22,613 nucleotides of DNA from JAEZFI01 sp044508215 (GTDB taxonomy: Bacteria > Actinomycetota > Acidimicrobiia > Acidimicrobiales > Microtrichaceae): NCBI GenBank assembly GCA_044508215.1, contig JBIQID010000039.1, positions 1-22,613 on the forward strand. The letters run 5' to 3'. The notes below the pieces were generated by a model, which had not been told where the DNA came from, did no database searches, and saw only the letters and a list, made by a program, of their open reading frames with translations. The position numbers were made by a program, and so were the translations under genes. Positions 13,607-19,576 of the stretch are shown one piece after another. Every line of letters begins with the position of its first letter. Within the stretch, counting starts at the first letter, position 1.

Positions 13607-14572
13607 GTGAACGGTCGGTGGCCCCGGTTCCTCCTGTCACGGTTGGTCCGCCTCGTGGTCGTGACGCTGGTGCTGGTCACCGTCGTGTTCGCAGCGGTCC
13701 GGCTCGTGCCGGGCGACCCCGCGGTGAAGGCGGTGGGGACCATGGGCGAGCTCAGCCCGGAGGAGCAGGACCGGGTCATCCAGCGGACCCGCGACGACCT
13801 CCACCTCGACGATCCCCTGCCGGTCCAGTACGGCAAGGCCGTCCTCTCGGCGATCACGTTCGACTACGGCACCTCCGTGGAGAAGCGGCAGCCGGTCCGC
13901 ACGGTCGTCGGCGATCGCCTCGGCTCCACGTTCCGGCTGGCGCTCGCGGGCACGATCGTGGTGATCGGCCTGTCGGTGCCGCTCGGGATGGCGATGGGGA
14001 AGGCCACCGAGGGCCGGCGTCGACGTGGCCTGGAGGCGGCGTTCAGCTCGGGCACCGGCTTCGTCGGTTCGATCCCGCCGTACGTGATGGCGATCCTGCT
14101 CATCTGGGCGTTCGCGTACAGCCTGCAGTGGTTCCCCCGGATCCCCGAGGGGTCGTGGACCGACGAGGTGCTCCCGGCCCTCGCGGTCGGGCTCGGGCCG
14201 GCCCTGCTGCTCGCTCGGATGGTCCGCCTCGAGACCCTCGGGGTCCTCGCGCAGGACTACGTGCGGACGGCTCGGAGCAAGCGCCTCCCGCCGCTGCGGG
14301 TGATGGCCCGTGACGTCCTGCCGAACGTGGTGACCCCTGCGCTCACGATCGGCGGGGTGATCTTCTCGTCGTTGGTCGGCGGCACGGTGGTGGTCGAGGG
14401 GATCTTCAACCGGCAGGGGCTGGGCACGGCGCTGGTCACCGCCGTCCAGGTGGGCGACTACCCGGTGGTGCAGGCCATCGCGATCCTCATCGGGGTGACC
14501 GTGGTGGTGGTGAACACCGCGGTCGACGTGGCGCTCGCAGCGATCGACCCGCGAACCGTGGTGGCGTCGTGA
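13607..14572 (+). CDS. ABC peptide-type importer permease, DppB-like
   Basis: A 321-residue inner-membrane permease. FLLSRLVRLVVVTLVLV forms the first helix, followed by FAAVRLVPGDPA, the DppB/OppB hallmark. The EAA loop that docks on the ATPase is near 217-240 (QDYVRTARSKRLPPLRVM). ILLIWAFAYSLQWFP and VVEGIFNRQGLGTAL are further family blocks. GTG at 13607 is preferred because GGAG lies six bases upstream; a GTG at 13595 would add four residues. It starts 34 bp after the lipoprotein stop and its final bases overlap the next permease by 4 bp (GTGA), so the two are translationally coupled. Confidence 0.92.
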   Translation: MNGRWPRFLLSRLVRLVVVTLVLVTVVFAAVRLVPGDPAVKAVGTMGELSPEEQDRVIQRTRDDLHLDDPLPVQYGKAVLSAITFDYGTSVEKRQPVRTVVGDRLGSTFRLALAGTIVVIGLSVPLGMAMGKATEGRRRRGLEAAFSSGTGFVGSIPPYVMAILLIWAFAYSLQWFPRIPEGSWTDEVLPALAVGLGPALLLARMVRLETLGVLAQDYVRTARSKRLPPLRVMARDVLPNVVTPALTIGGVIFSSLVGGTVVVEGIFNRQGLGTALVTAVQVGDYPVVQAIAILIGVTVVVVNTAVDVALAAIDPRTVVAS

Positions 14573-15498
14573 CCCTCGCCGAGGAGATCGAGGAGGTCGG
14601 CCGGCCCGCCGCGGAGCCGGCCCCATCCGGGGGCACCGCCGCTCGCCGCACCGGCACGGTCCGCGCGCTCCTGTCGACCCCGAGCGGCGTGGCGAGCGCG
14701 GCGCTGATCGCCCTCGTGGTGGTGGTGGCGATCGTCGCGCCGCCCATCTGGGGCGATCAGGCGACGACGACCGACTTCGGCACGATCCTGCAGAGCTCCT
14801 CGGGTGAGCACCCGCTGGGCACCGACGGCGCCGGCCGGGACATCCTGGCCCGGACGCTCGTGGGGACGCGCCTGTCGGTCCTCCTGGCGCTGGGGGCCAC
14901 GGCGATCGCCGCGTCGATCGGCCTGGTGCTCGGCTCGCTCCTCGTCACGTTCGGCGGGCGGATCCAGCGGATCGGCATGACCGTCATCGACACGTGGCTC
15001 GGCTTCCCGGCGATCCTCCTCGCCATCTTGGTGATCGCGGTCCTCGAACCGAGCGGGACTGCGGCGGCGATCGCCGTGGGCCTGTCCATCGCGCCGTTCT
15101 TCGCCCGGGTGACGGTGACGCGCACGGCCGGCGTGGCCAACCTCGACCACGTCGTCGCCGCTCGGCTGCTCGGGCTGCCACGCCGACGCATCGCGTTCCG
15201 CTACGTCCTCGGGTCGGTGTCCGACTCTCTCGTCGTGGCGGTGTTCTCGATGATGAGCGAGTGCCTGGTGGCCGTCTCGGCCCTCAGCTTCCTCGGCCTC
15301 GGCGTGCAGCCGCAGGTGGGCGCCCAGGAGGCGTCGCGGATCGACTGGGGACGCATCCTGAACGACAGCATCGGCGACTTCCGCCAGCGGCCCGAGGGCA
15401 CCCTCGGCCCGGCGATCGCGATCGCGGTGTGCGGCCTGGCGTTCGCCTGGTTCGGCGACTCGCTGGGACGGGCCATGAACCCGCAGGCCCGGAGGTGA
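14569..15498 (+). CDS. ABC peptide-type importer permease, DppC-like
   Basis: A 309-residue permease. A cytoplasmic N-terminus of about 40 residues precedes helix 1 (ASAALIALVVVVAIVAPPIW). HPLGTDGAGRDILAR (81-95) is the DppC/OppC hallmark, and the EAA loop lies near 196-212 (AARLLGLPRRRIAFRYV). SALSFLGLGVQPQ is the conserved segment before the last helices. GTG at 14569 overlaps the DppB-like stop by 4 bp. The two permeases should form the heterodimeric channel. Confidence 0.93.
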   Translation: MTLAEEIEEVGRPAAEPAPSGGTAARRTGTVRALLSTPSGVASAALIALVVVVAIVAPPIWGDQATTTDFGTILQSSSGEHPLGTDGAGRDILARTLVGTRLSVLLALGATAIAASIGLVLGSLLVTFGGRIQRIGMTVIDTWLGFPAILLAILVIAVLEPSGTAAAIAVGLSIAPFFARVTVTRTAGVANLDHVVAARLLGLPRRRIAFRYVLGSVSDSLVVAVFSMMSECLVAVSALSFLGLGVQPQVGAQEASRIDWGRILNDSIGDFRQRPEGTLGPAIAIAVCGLAFAWFGDSLGRAMNPQARR

Positions 15499-15502
15499 GC
15501 GC

Positions 15503-16510
15503 GTGACCGATCCGGTGCTGGAGGTCAGGGACCTGCGGGTCTCGTTCGGCGCTCGCGGCCACCCCGTCGAGGTCGTCCACGGCGTCGACCTGTGCGTGGA
15601 GGCCGGCGAGATCGTGGGCGTGGTGGGCGAGTCGGGGTCGGGGAAGACCGTGACCGTCCTCGCTGCGTCAGCGCTGCTCCCTGGTGGGGCGCACATGGAC
15701 GTCTCGACGTGGCGGTTCGCCGGCACCGACCTGGTCGGCGCCGACCGGCGGACCGTCGCCCGGGCCCTGGGCGGGCGGCTCGCCGTCGTGTTCCAGGACC
15801 CGATGGCGTCCTTGAACCCGACGCGGCGGGTCGGCGCGCAGATGTCCGACGTGGTGCGGGTGCACGGCGGGAGGAGCAAGCGGGAGGCGATCGCCGACGC
15901 CATCGAGCGCCTGGGTCGCGTGCGGATCGCCTCGCCCGAGCGCCGCGTCCACGACCACCCCCACCGGTTCTCCGGCGGGATGCGACAGCGGGCGATGATC
16001 GCCATGGGGTTGATGACGACGCCGTCGCTCCTGGTGGCGGACGAGCCCACGACGGCGCTCGACGTGACCGTCCAGGCCGACATCATGGACCTCGTCCGAG
16101 AGGTGAACGAGGCCACCGGCACCGCGGTGCTGCTCGTCAGCCACAACATCGCCCTCATCGCAGAGATGTGCACCCGGGTCCTCGTGATGTACGCCGGCCG
16201 GGTGGTCGAGGAGCTGCCCGCCAGCGACCTCGCCGAGTCCGCGCTGCACCCGTACACCCGAGCGCTGATGGGGGCGGTCCCCCGCTTCGACTCGCCCCGG
16301 GACGAACCGCTCGTGTCGATCCCGGGCACCGCTCCGGACCCGGCCGAGCCCGTGGTCGGGTGCCCGTTCGCACCCCGGTGCCCCCTGGTGGAGGACCGCT
16401 GCCGCACCGACGCCCCGCAGCTCGTCCAGATCGGCGGGGGAGCGGTGGCGTGCCACGTGGCGGTCGACCTCCACACCGCTGCCGCCGAGAGCGAAGGGGC
16501 CTCCGGGTGA
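15503..16510 (+). CDS. ABC peptide-type importer ATPase, DppD-like
   Basis: A 335-residue ATPase. Walker A is GESGSGKT (42-49), the Q-loop FQDPMASLNP (97-106), the signature FSGGMRQR (156-163), Walker B LLVADE (176-181) and the switch His214 (VSHN). The C-terminal oligopeptide-transporter extension carries a Cys-rich block, GCPFAPRCP with later Cys residues, that binds an iron-sulphur cluster in some family members. MRQR in the signature is typical of the DppD partner. GTG at 15503 lies 4 bases after the DppC-like stop. All catalytic residues are intact. Confidence 0.94.
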   Translation: MTDPVLEVRDLRVSFGARGHPVEVVHGVDLCVEAGEIVGVVGESGSGKTVTVLAASALLPGGAHMDVSTWRFAGTDLVGADRRTVARALGGRLAVVFQDPMASLNPTRRVGAQMSDVVRVHGGRSKREAIADAIERLGRVRIASPERRVHDHPHRFSGGMRQRAMIAMGLMTTPSLLVADEPTTALDVTVQADIMDLVREVNEATGTAVLLVSHNIALIAEMCTRVLVMYAGRVVEELPASDLAESALHPYTRALMGAVPRFDSPRDEPLVSIPGTAPDPAEPVVGCPFAPRCPLVEDRCRTDAPQLVQIGGGAVACHVAVDLHTAAAESEGASG

Positions 16511-17454
16511 TGCTCTCGGTCGAGCACCTGACCGCCCGCTACCCCGGCACCGAGGTGGACGTGGTGGTGGACGTGAGCTTCGCCGTGCCCGAAGGAGGCA
16601 CCTTCGGGGTGGTGGGCGAGTCGGGCTCGGGGAAGTCCACGCTCGCCCGGGCGATCGTCGGGCTCCTCGACCTCCGGGCAGCCAGCCGGGTGGAGGTCGA
16701 CGGCGTCGAGGTCACCCTCGGCGGCGCGGCCGAGCAGCGGCACCTTCGGCGCACCGTGCAGATGGTGTTCCAGGACCCCGGGTCGTCCCTCCACCCCCGG
16801 ATGCGGATCGGGGCGGCGCTCGCCGAGGCTGCGGGCACGGTGCCGGGCAGCACCCGACGGGACGCCGCGGCAGAGGTGCCGCGGCTCCTCGACCTGGTCG
16901 GCCTCCCCACCCGCTTCGCCGATCGGCACCCCTTCGAGCTCTCGGGCGGCCAGCGCCAGCGGGTGGCCATCGCCCGTGCCCTCGCGGCACAGCCGAAGGT
17001 GCTCCTCCTCGACGAGGTGACGGCGTCGCTCGACGTGTCGGTGCAGGCGACGATCCTCAACCTCCTCGGCGAGCTGCGCTCGGAGCTGGGCCTCACCTAC
17101 CTGGCGATCTCCCACGACCTCGCGGTGATGCGCTACCTGTGCGACGAGATCGCGGTGATGGAGTCGGGGACGATCAAGGAGCGTGCGGCGGGCGACGTCC
17201 TGTTCGAATCCCCTCGCCACCCGTACACGGCTGCGCTGGTCGACGCCGTGCCGCGCCTCGACCGCGAGGGTGGCCGGTCGATCGTGCTGATCGGCGAGCC
17301 ACGGGATGCGACCTCCCGTGCGTCGGGCTGCACCTTCCACCCCCGGTGCCCCGTGGGCCCGGAGGTCGACGAGGGGCGCACCCGGTGCATCGACGAGGTG
17401 CCCGAGCTGCTCGGTGACCCCCACGCCGTCGCCTGCCACTTCCCCCTGACCTAG
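16510..17454 (+). CDS. ABC peptide-type importer ATPase, DppF-like
   Basis: A 314-residue ATPase, the second nucleotide-binding subunit. Walker A is GESGSGKS (36-43), the Q-loop FQDPGSSLHP (87-96), the signature LSGGQRQR (144-151), Walker B VLLLDE (164-169) and the switch His202 (ISHD). The D-loop region reads DEVTASLD, as is usual for DppF/OppF. The C-terminal block GCTFHPRCP retains the Cys pattern. ATG at 16510 overlaps the DppD-like stop (TGA 16508-16510); a GTG at 16507 is in frame and one codon earlier. It is the last gene of the importer operon, ending 36 bp before the GAF-ANTAR gene. Confidence 0.94.
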   Translation: MLSVEHLTARYPGTEVDVVVDVSFAVPEGGTFGVVGESGSGKSTLARAIVGLLDLRAASRVEVDGVEVTLGGAAEQRHLRRTVQMVFQDPGSSLHPRMRIGAALAEAAGTVPGSTRRDAAAEVPRLLDLVGLPTRFADRHPFELSGGQRQRVAIARALAAQPKVLLLDEVTASLDVSVQATILNLLGELRSELGLTYLAISHDLAVMRYLCDEIAVMESGTIKERAAGDVLFESPRHPYTAALVDAVPRLDREGGRSIVLIGEPRDATSRASGCTFHPRCPVGPEVDEGRTRCIDEVPELLGDPHAVACHFPLT

Positions 17455-17478
17455 CGGCGAGCGGGTCGCTCCGATCGT

Positions 17479-17484
17479 TAGAGT
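17479..17484 (+). promoter_or_regulatory. -10 box (TAGAGT) of the GAF-ANTAR gene, leaderless type
   Basis: TAGAGT is followed by 6 bases and the GTG at 17491, with no Shine-Dalgarno. It lies in the 36-bp spacer after the importer operon, so the regulator probably has its own promoter. Confidence 0.5.
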
Positions 17485-17490
17485 GCCGCC

Positions 17491-18210
17491 GTGCCGGTGG
17501 ACCCCAAGGAGCTGAACGAGGCACTCGCGGAGCTCGATCCTGCCGCCCTGGTGCAGGGAGCGCTCGACGCATCCCTGGCGCGGGTGGTGACGAGCATCGC
17601 GCAGGTGTTCAGCGCTGACGGCGTGGGCATCATGCTCGTCGACGACGAGCAGGGCCTCCGGTTCGTGAGCGCCACCGACGCGGTGAGCGCCGCGCTCGAG
17701 GCGGTCGAGACAAGGACCGGCAACGGGCCGTGCGTCGACGCCGTCTGGCACGGGGAGCCGGTGCTCTGCAGCGACCTCGCCTCCGAGAGGCGGTGGCCGG
17801 CGGTGAGGGAGGCGCTGGTCCCGTTGGGCGCCCGGGCGATCCTCGGCATGCCGCTCCGGGTCGGCGGTGCCACCGTGGGGGCGCTCGACGTGTACCGCGC
17901 GCAGGTCCACGAGTGGGGCGTGGGGGAGCTGGAGGCGATCCGGGCGTTCGCGGACATGATCGCAGAGCTGCTCGAGCTCGCAGTGCTGGCGCGGGAGCAA
18001 CAGCACCTCGCTGTGCAGTTGCGCCACGCCCTCGGGACGCGGGTGGTGGTCGAACGAGCGGTGGGCTACCTCATGGCCAAGCAGTCCCTCGACGCTGTGG
18101 CCGCGTTCAACCTCCTCCGGGCCCAGGCGCGCCACGAGCGTCGCCAGGTGGCGGAGGTCGCAGAGGAGGTCCTCGGGCGGAACCGGCCGGCGGCTACCCC
18201 GGAAGGCTGA
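17491..18210 (+). CDS. GAF-ANTAR domain regulator (RNA-binding antiterminator type)
   Basis: A 239-residue protein. Residues 20-160 form a GAF sensory domain (VTSIAQVFSADGVGIMLVDD, then GNGPCVDAVWHGEPVLCSDL, and AILGMPLRVGGATVGALDVY). Residues 175-228 form an ANTAR domain (ALGTRVVVERAVGYLMAK, AFNLLRAQAR, VAEVAEEVL). ANTAR domains bind tandem RNA hairpins and prevent transcription termination. GAF-ANTAR fusions are frequent in Actinomycetota, but their ligands are mostly unknown. The start is GTG at 17491. Conserved Cys81 and Cys93 in the GAF domain could be redox or metal sensitive; this is speculation. The stop overlaps that of the convergent STAS gene by 17 bp. No target hairpin pair was recognised in the window. 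Confidence 0.92.
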   Translation: MPVDPKELNEALAELDPAALVQGALDASLARVVTSIAQVFSADGVGIMLVDDEQGLRFVSATDAVSAALEAVETRTGNGPCVDAVWHGEPVLCSDLASERRWPAVREALVPLGARAILGMPLRVGGATVGALDVYRAQVHEWGVGELEAIRAFADMIAELLELAVLAREQQHLAVQLRHALGTRVVVERAVGYLMAKQSLDAVAAFNLLRAQARHERRQVAEVAEEVLGRNRPAATPEG

Positions 18211-18517
18211 TCCTGCCCTCGGGGTCGCACAGGCGGATCACCTCGCGGTGGAACCGCTTGATCCGGCGGATCGACACCCAGTCCGGACCCAGGATCCCGG
18301 CTGCGCAGAGCAGCGGGCGGACGCCTGCCGCTCCGAGGAACGTGACCCCTCCCAGGTCGACCTCGACACGTGCCACTCCCTCGAGGAAGCACGACTCGAG
18401 CACGCCGGCCAACACCGCCGCGTTCGACTCGTCCACCTCGCCGGTGACCCTGGCCAAGGCGACGTCACCCTCCACCCACCAGTCGATGCAGAGGTCCGCA
18501 GACACTTCCTGCCTCAT
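18194..18517 (-). CDS. STAS-domain protein (anti-sigma factor antagonist-like) lacking the phosphorylated Ser
   Basis: A 107-residue single STAS domain. VALARVTGEVDESNAAVL (19-36) and VEVDLGGVTFLGAAGVRPLL (51-70) give the fold. In SpoIIAA and RsbV the second motif reads FxDSSG/FxDSTG, with the Ser phosphorylated by the anti-sigma kinase. Here it reads FLGAAGV, so that Ser is Ala63 and the preceding Asp is Gly62. The protein cannot be switched off in the canonical way and may be permanently active as an antagonist, or serve another binding role. ATG at 18517 is supported by GGAGG five bases upstream. It lies 103 bp downstream of the RsbW-like gene on the same strand. Confidence 0.88.
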   Translation of the reverse strand: MRQEVSADLCIDWWVEGDVALARVTGEVDESNAAVLAGVLESCFLEGVARVEVDLGGVTFLGAAGVRPLLCAAGILGPDWVSIRRIKRFHREVIRLCDPEGRISLPG

Positions 18518-18521
18518 CGCG

Positions 18522-18527
18522 TCCTCC
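18522..18527 (-). promoter_or_regulatory. Ribosome binding site of the STAS gene (GGAGGA)
   Basis: GGAGGA lies 4 bases before the ATG at 18517, so this gene is translated from a leadered message. Confidence 0.65.
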
Positions 18528-18569
18528 GCGAGATGCTCTGAGGACGCGGGGTCAAGGCGGCCAGTTGCA

Positions 18570-18590
18570 CCACCCTACCTGGACGGGTGG
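18570..18590 (-). terminator. Weak hairpin between the RsbW-like and STAS genes
   Basis: CCACCC and GGGTGG form a 6-bp stem around a 9-base loop in the 103-bp spacer. There is no T-run, so termination is uncertain; it may be an attenuator or have no function. I see nothing else in this spacer. Confidence 0.2.
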
Positions 18591-18620
18591 CGGGCGCGTC
18601 GGTCTGTCGAGTGAGGTGGC

Positions 18621-19064
18621 TCAGCCTGTGCCGTTGGTGTCTGCGGCGACCGGGTTCTGGCCGGGAGCGCGGCACACCACGCACCACACCACCTTGCAGT
18701 CGTCGTGGCGCTCGACACCCCACCGGTCCGCGAGCCGCTCGACGAGACGCATGCCGAGGCCACCCGGACGTTCCGGCTCGACCTCGCGGACCTGGGGCAC
18801 CTCGGTCGGGCGCCAGTCGACGACCTCGATGCGGGCGTCGGCGTCGCCGTCGATGTCGCAGTGCAGCTCGAACCGGGTGCGGGCGTGGAGCACGGCGTTG
18901 GCGGTCAGCTCGGAGACGAGCAGCCGCACCCGATCGATGTCGGCCTCGCTCCAACCGCGACGGGCGAGCTCCTCGCTCACGGTGTTGCGCGCGGCGCGGA
19001 TGGCGGGGGGCCCGTCGTCGTAGGAGACGTGGAGGGACCCGACGGTGCGTCGATCGTGTTGCAT
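18621..19064 (-). CDS. RsbW-like ATP-binding protein (HATPase, anti-sigma factor kinase family)
   Basis: A 147-residue GHKL-fold ATPase. The N-box is SELTANAVLHA (51-61, Glu52 and Asn56), the G1-like loop is VVDWRPTEVPQ (81-91, Asp83), and the G2 region is RPGGLGMRLVERLADRWGVE (99-118). These match the small actinobacterial HATPase_c_2 proteins, which include anti-sigma kinases such as RsbW. Kinase activity and a sigma partner are inferred; no sigma factor gene lies in the window. The start is ATG at 19064, chosen over an in-frame start at 19133 because AGGAGG lies six bases upstream and the fold begins soon after. It follows the receiver gene by 65 bp and precedes a STAS gene. Confidence 0.88.
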   Translation of the reverse strand: MQHDRRTVGSLHVSYDDGPPAIRAARNTVSEELARRGWSEADIDRVRLLVSELTANAVLHARTRFELHCDIDGDADARIEVVDWRPTEVPQVREVEPERPGGLGMRLVERLADRWGVERHDDCKVVWCVVCRAPGQNPVAADTNGTG

Positions 19065-19070
19065 GTCGTG

Positions 19071-19076
19071 CCTCCT
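19071..19076 (-). promoter_or_regulatory. Ribosome binding site of the RsbW-like gene (AGGAGG)
   Basis: A perfect AGGAGG six bases before the ATG at 19064. It excludes the longer in-frame start at 19133. Confidence 0.8.
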
Positions 19077-19109
19077 CTCTCGTTCGCGCGGGGGTGGACA
19101 GGATCGTCG

Positions 19110-19135
19110 GTACCCGACGGACGGAGAGGTCAATC
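19110..19135 (-). promoter_or_regulatory. Possible sigma-B-type promoter upstream of the RsbW-like gene
   Basis: On the minus strand GATTGA (19135-19130) is followed by 14 bases and GGGTAC (19115-19110). The Bacillus sigma-B consensus is GTTTAA-N12-14-GGGTAT, so 4 of 6 and 5 of 6 positions match at an allowed spacing. The leader would be about 40 bases. The GGGTAC also sits in a GTCGG-GTA-CCGAC inverted repeat, which offers an alternative explanation as an operator. Confidence 0.3.
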
Positions 19136-19576
19136 GCGCGGAAGGCGCGCGACGGCCAGGAAGAACTCGTCGATGGTGCGGATCACGTGGTGGAACTGGT
19201 CGAAGTCGACGGGCTTGCAGACGTACGCGTTGGCGTGGAGGTCGTAGCTCCGCAGCACGTCCTCCTCTGCATCCGAGGTCGTGAGCACGACCACGGGGAT
19301 CCGCCGGAGGTCCGGATCGCCCTTCACCTCGGCGAGGACCTCGCGTCCGCCCACACGGGGCAGGTTGAGGTCCAAGAGGACCAGGTCGGGGCGCTCGGCG
19401 TCCGCGTACCGTCCCCGGCGGTGCAGGTGGTCGAGCGCCTCCTCGCCGTTGTCGACGACCTCCAACGTGTGCAGCAGCTTGCTCGCTGCGAGGGCTTCCT
19501 GGGTGATCAGGACATCACCCGGATCGTCCTCCACCAAGAGGATGCGGATCGGGCTCGCGTTCTCGACCAGGCTCAT
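19130..19576 (-). CDS. Single-domain response regulator (CheY/Rcp1-like receiver)
   Basis: A 148-residue stand-alone receiver. The acidic pocket is LVEDDPGD (Glu16, Asp17, Asp18), the phospho-acceptor is Asp69 (LVLLDLNLPRVGG), the switch residue lies in VVLTTSD (Thr99/Thr100), and Lys121 is in VCKPVDF. There is no output domain. The family resembles Rcp1, the receiver partner of phytochrome-type kinases. ATG at 19576 begins MSLVENASPIRILLVEDD, right for a receiver, and lies inside the 3' end of the kinase gene, giving a 62-bp overlap. Its message may be translated by coupling with the kinase, as no good Shine-Dalgarno is visible. Its partner is most likely that kinase, with the signal then passed to another protein. 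Confidence 0.9.
   Translation of the reverse strand: MSLVENASPIRILLVEDDPGDVLITQEALAASKLLHTLEVVDNGEEALDHLHRRGRYADAERPDLVLLDLNLPRVGGREVLAEVKGDPDLRRIPVVVLTTSDAEEDVLRSYDLHANAYVCKPVDFDQFHHVIRTIDEFFLAVARLPRD

Noticed and set aside
11710..13857. N-terminal extension of the amidase frame
   Set aside because: It is antisense to the ABC lipoprotein and permease. The amidase fold begins shortly after the ATG at 11709.
14458..18135. Minus-strand open frame of 1225 codons opposite the permease, ATPase and GAF-ANTAR genes
   Set aside because: Antisense shadow of the ABC operon; low-complexity translation and no start signal. Length alone means little at this GC content.
18194..18210. Identical 17-bp convergent stop overlaps here and at 6523-6539
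   Set aside because: The two overlap sequences differ. Short convergent overlaps are common in compact genomes, so the equal length is most likely coincidence.
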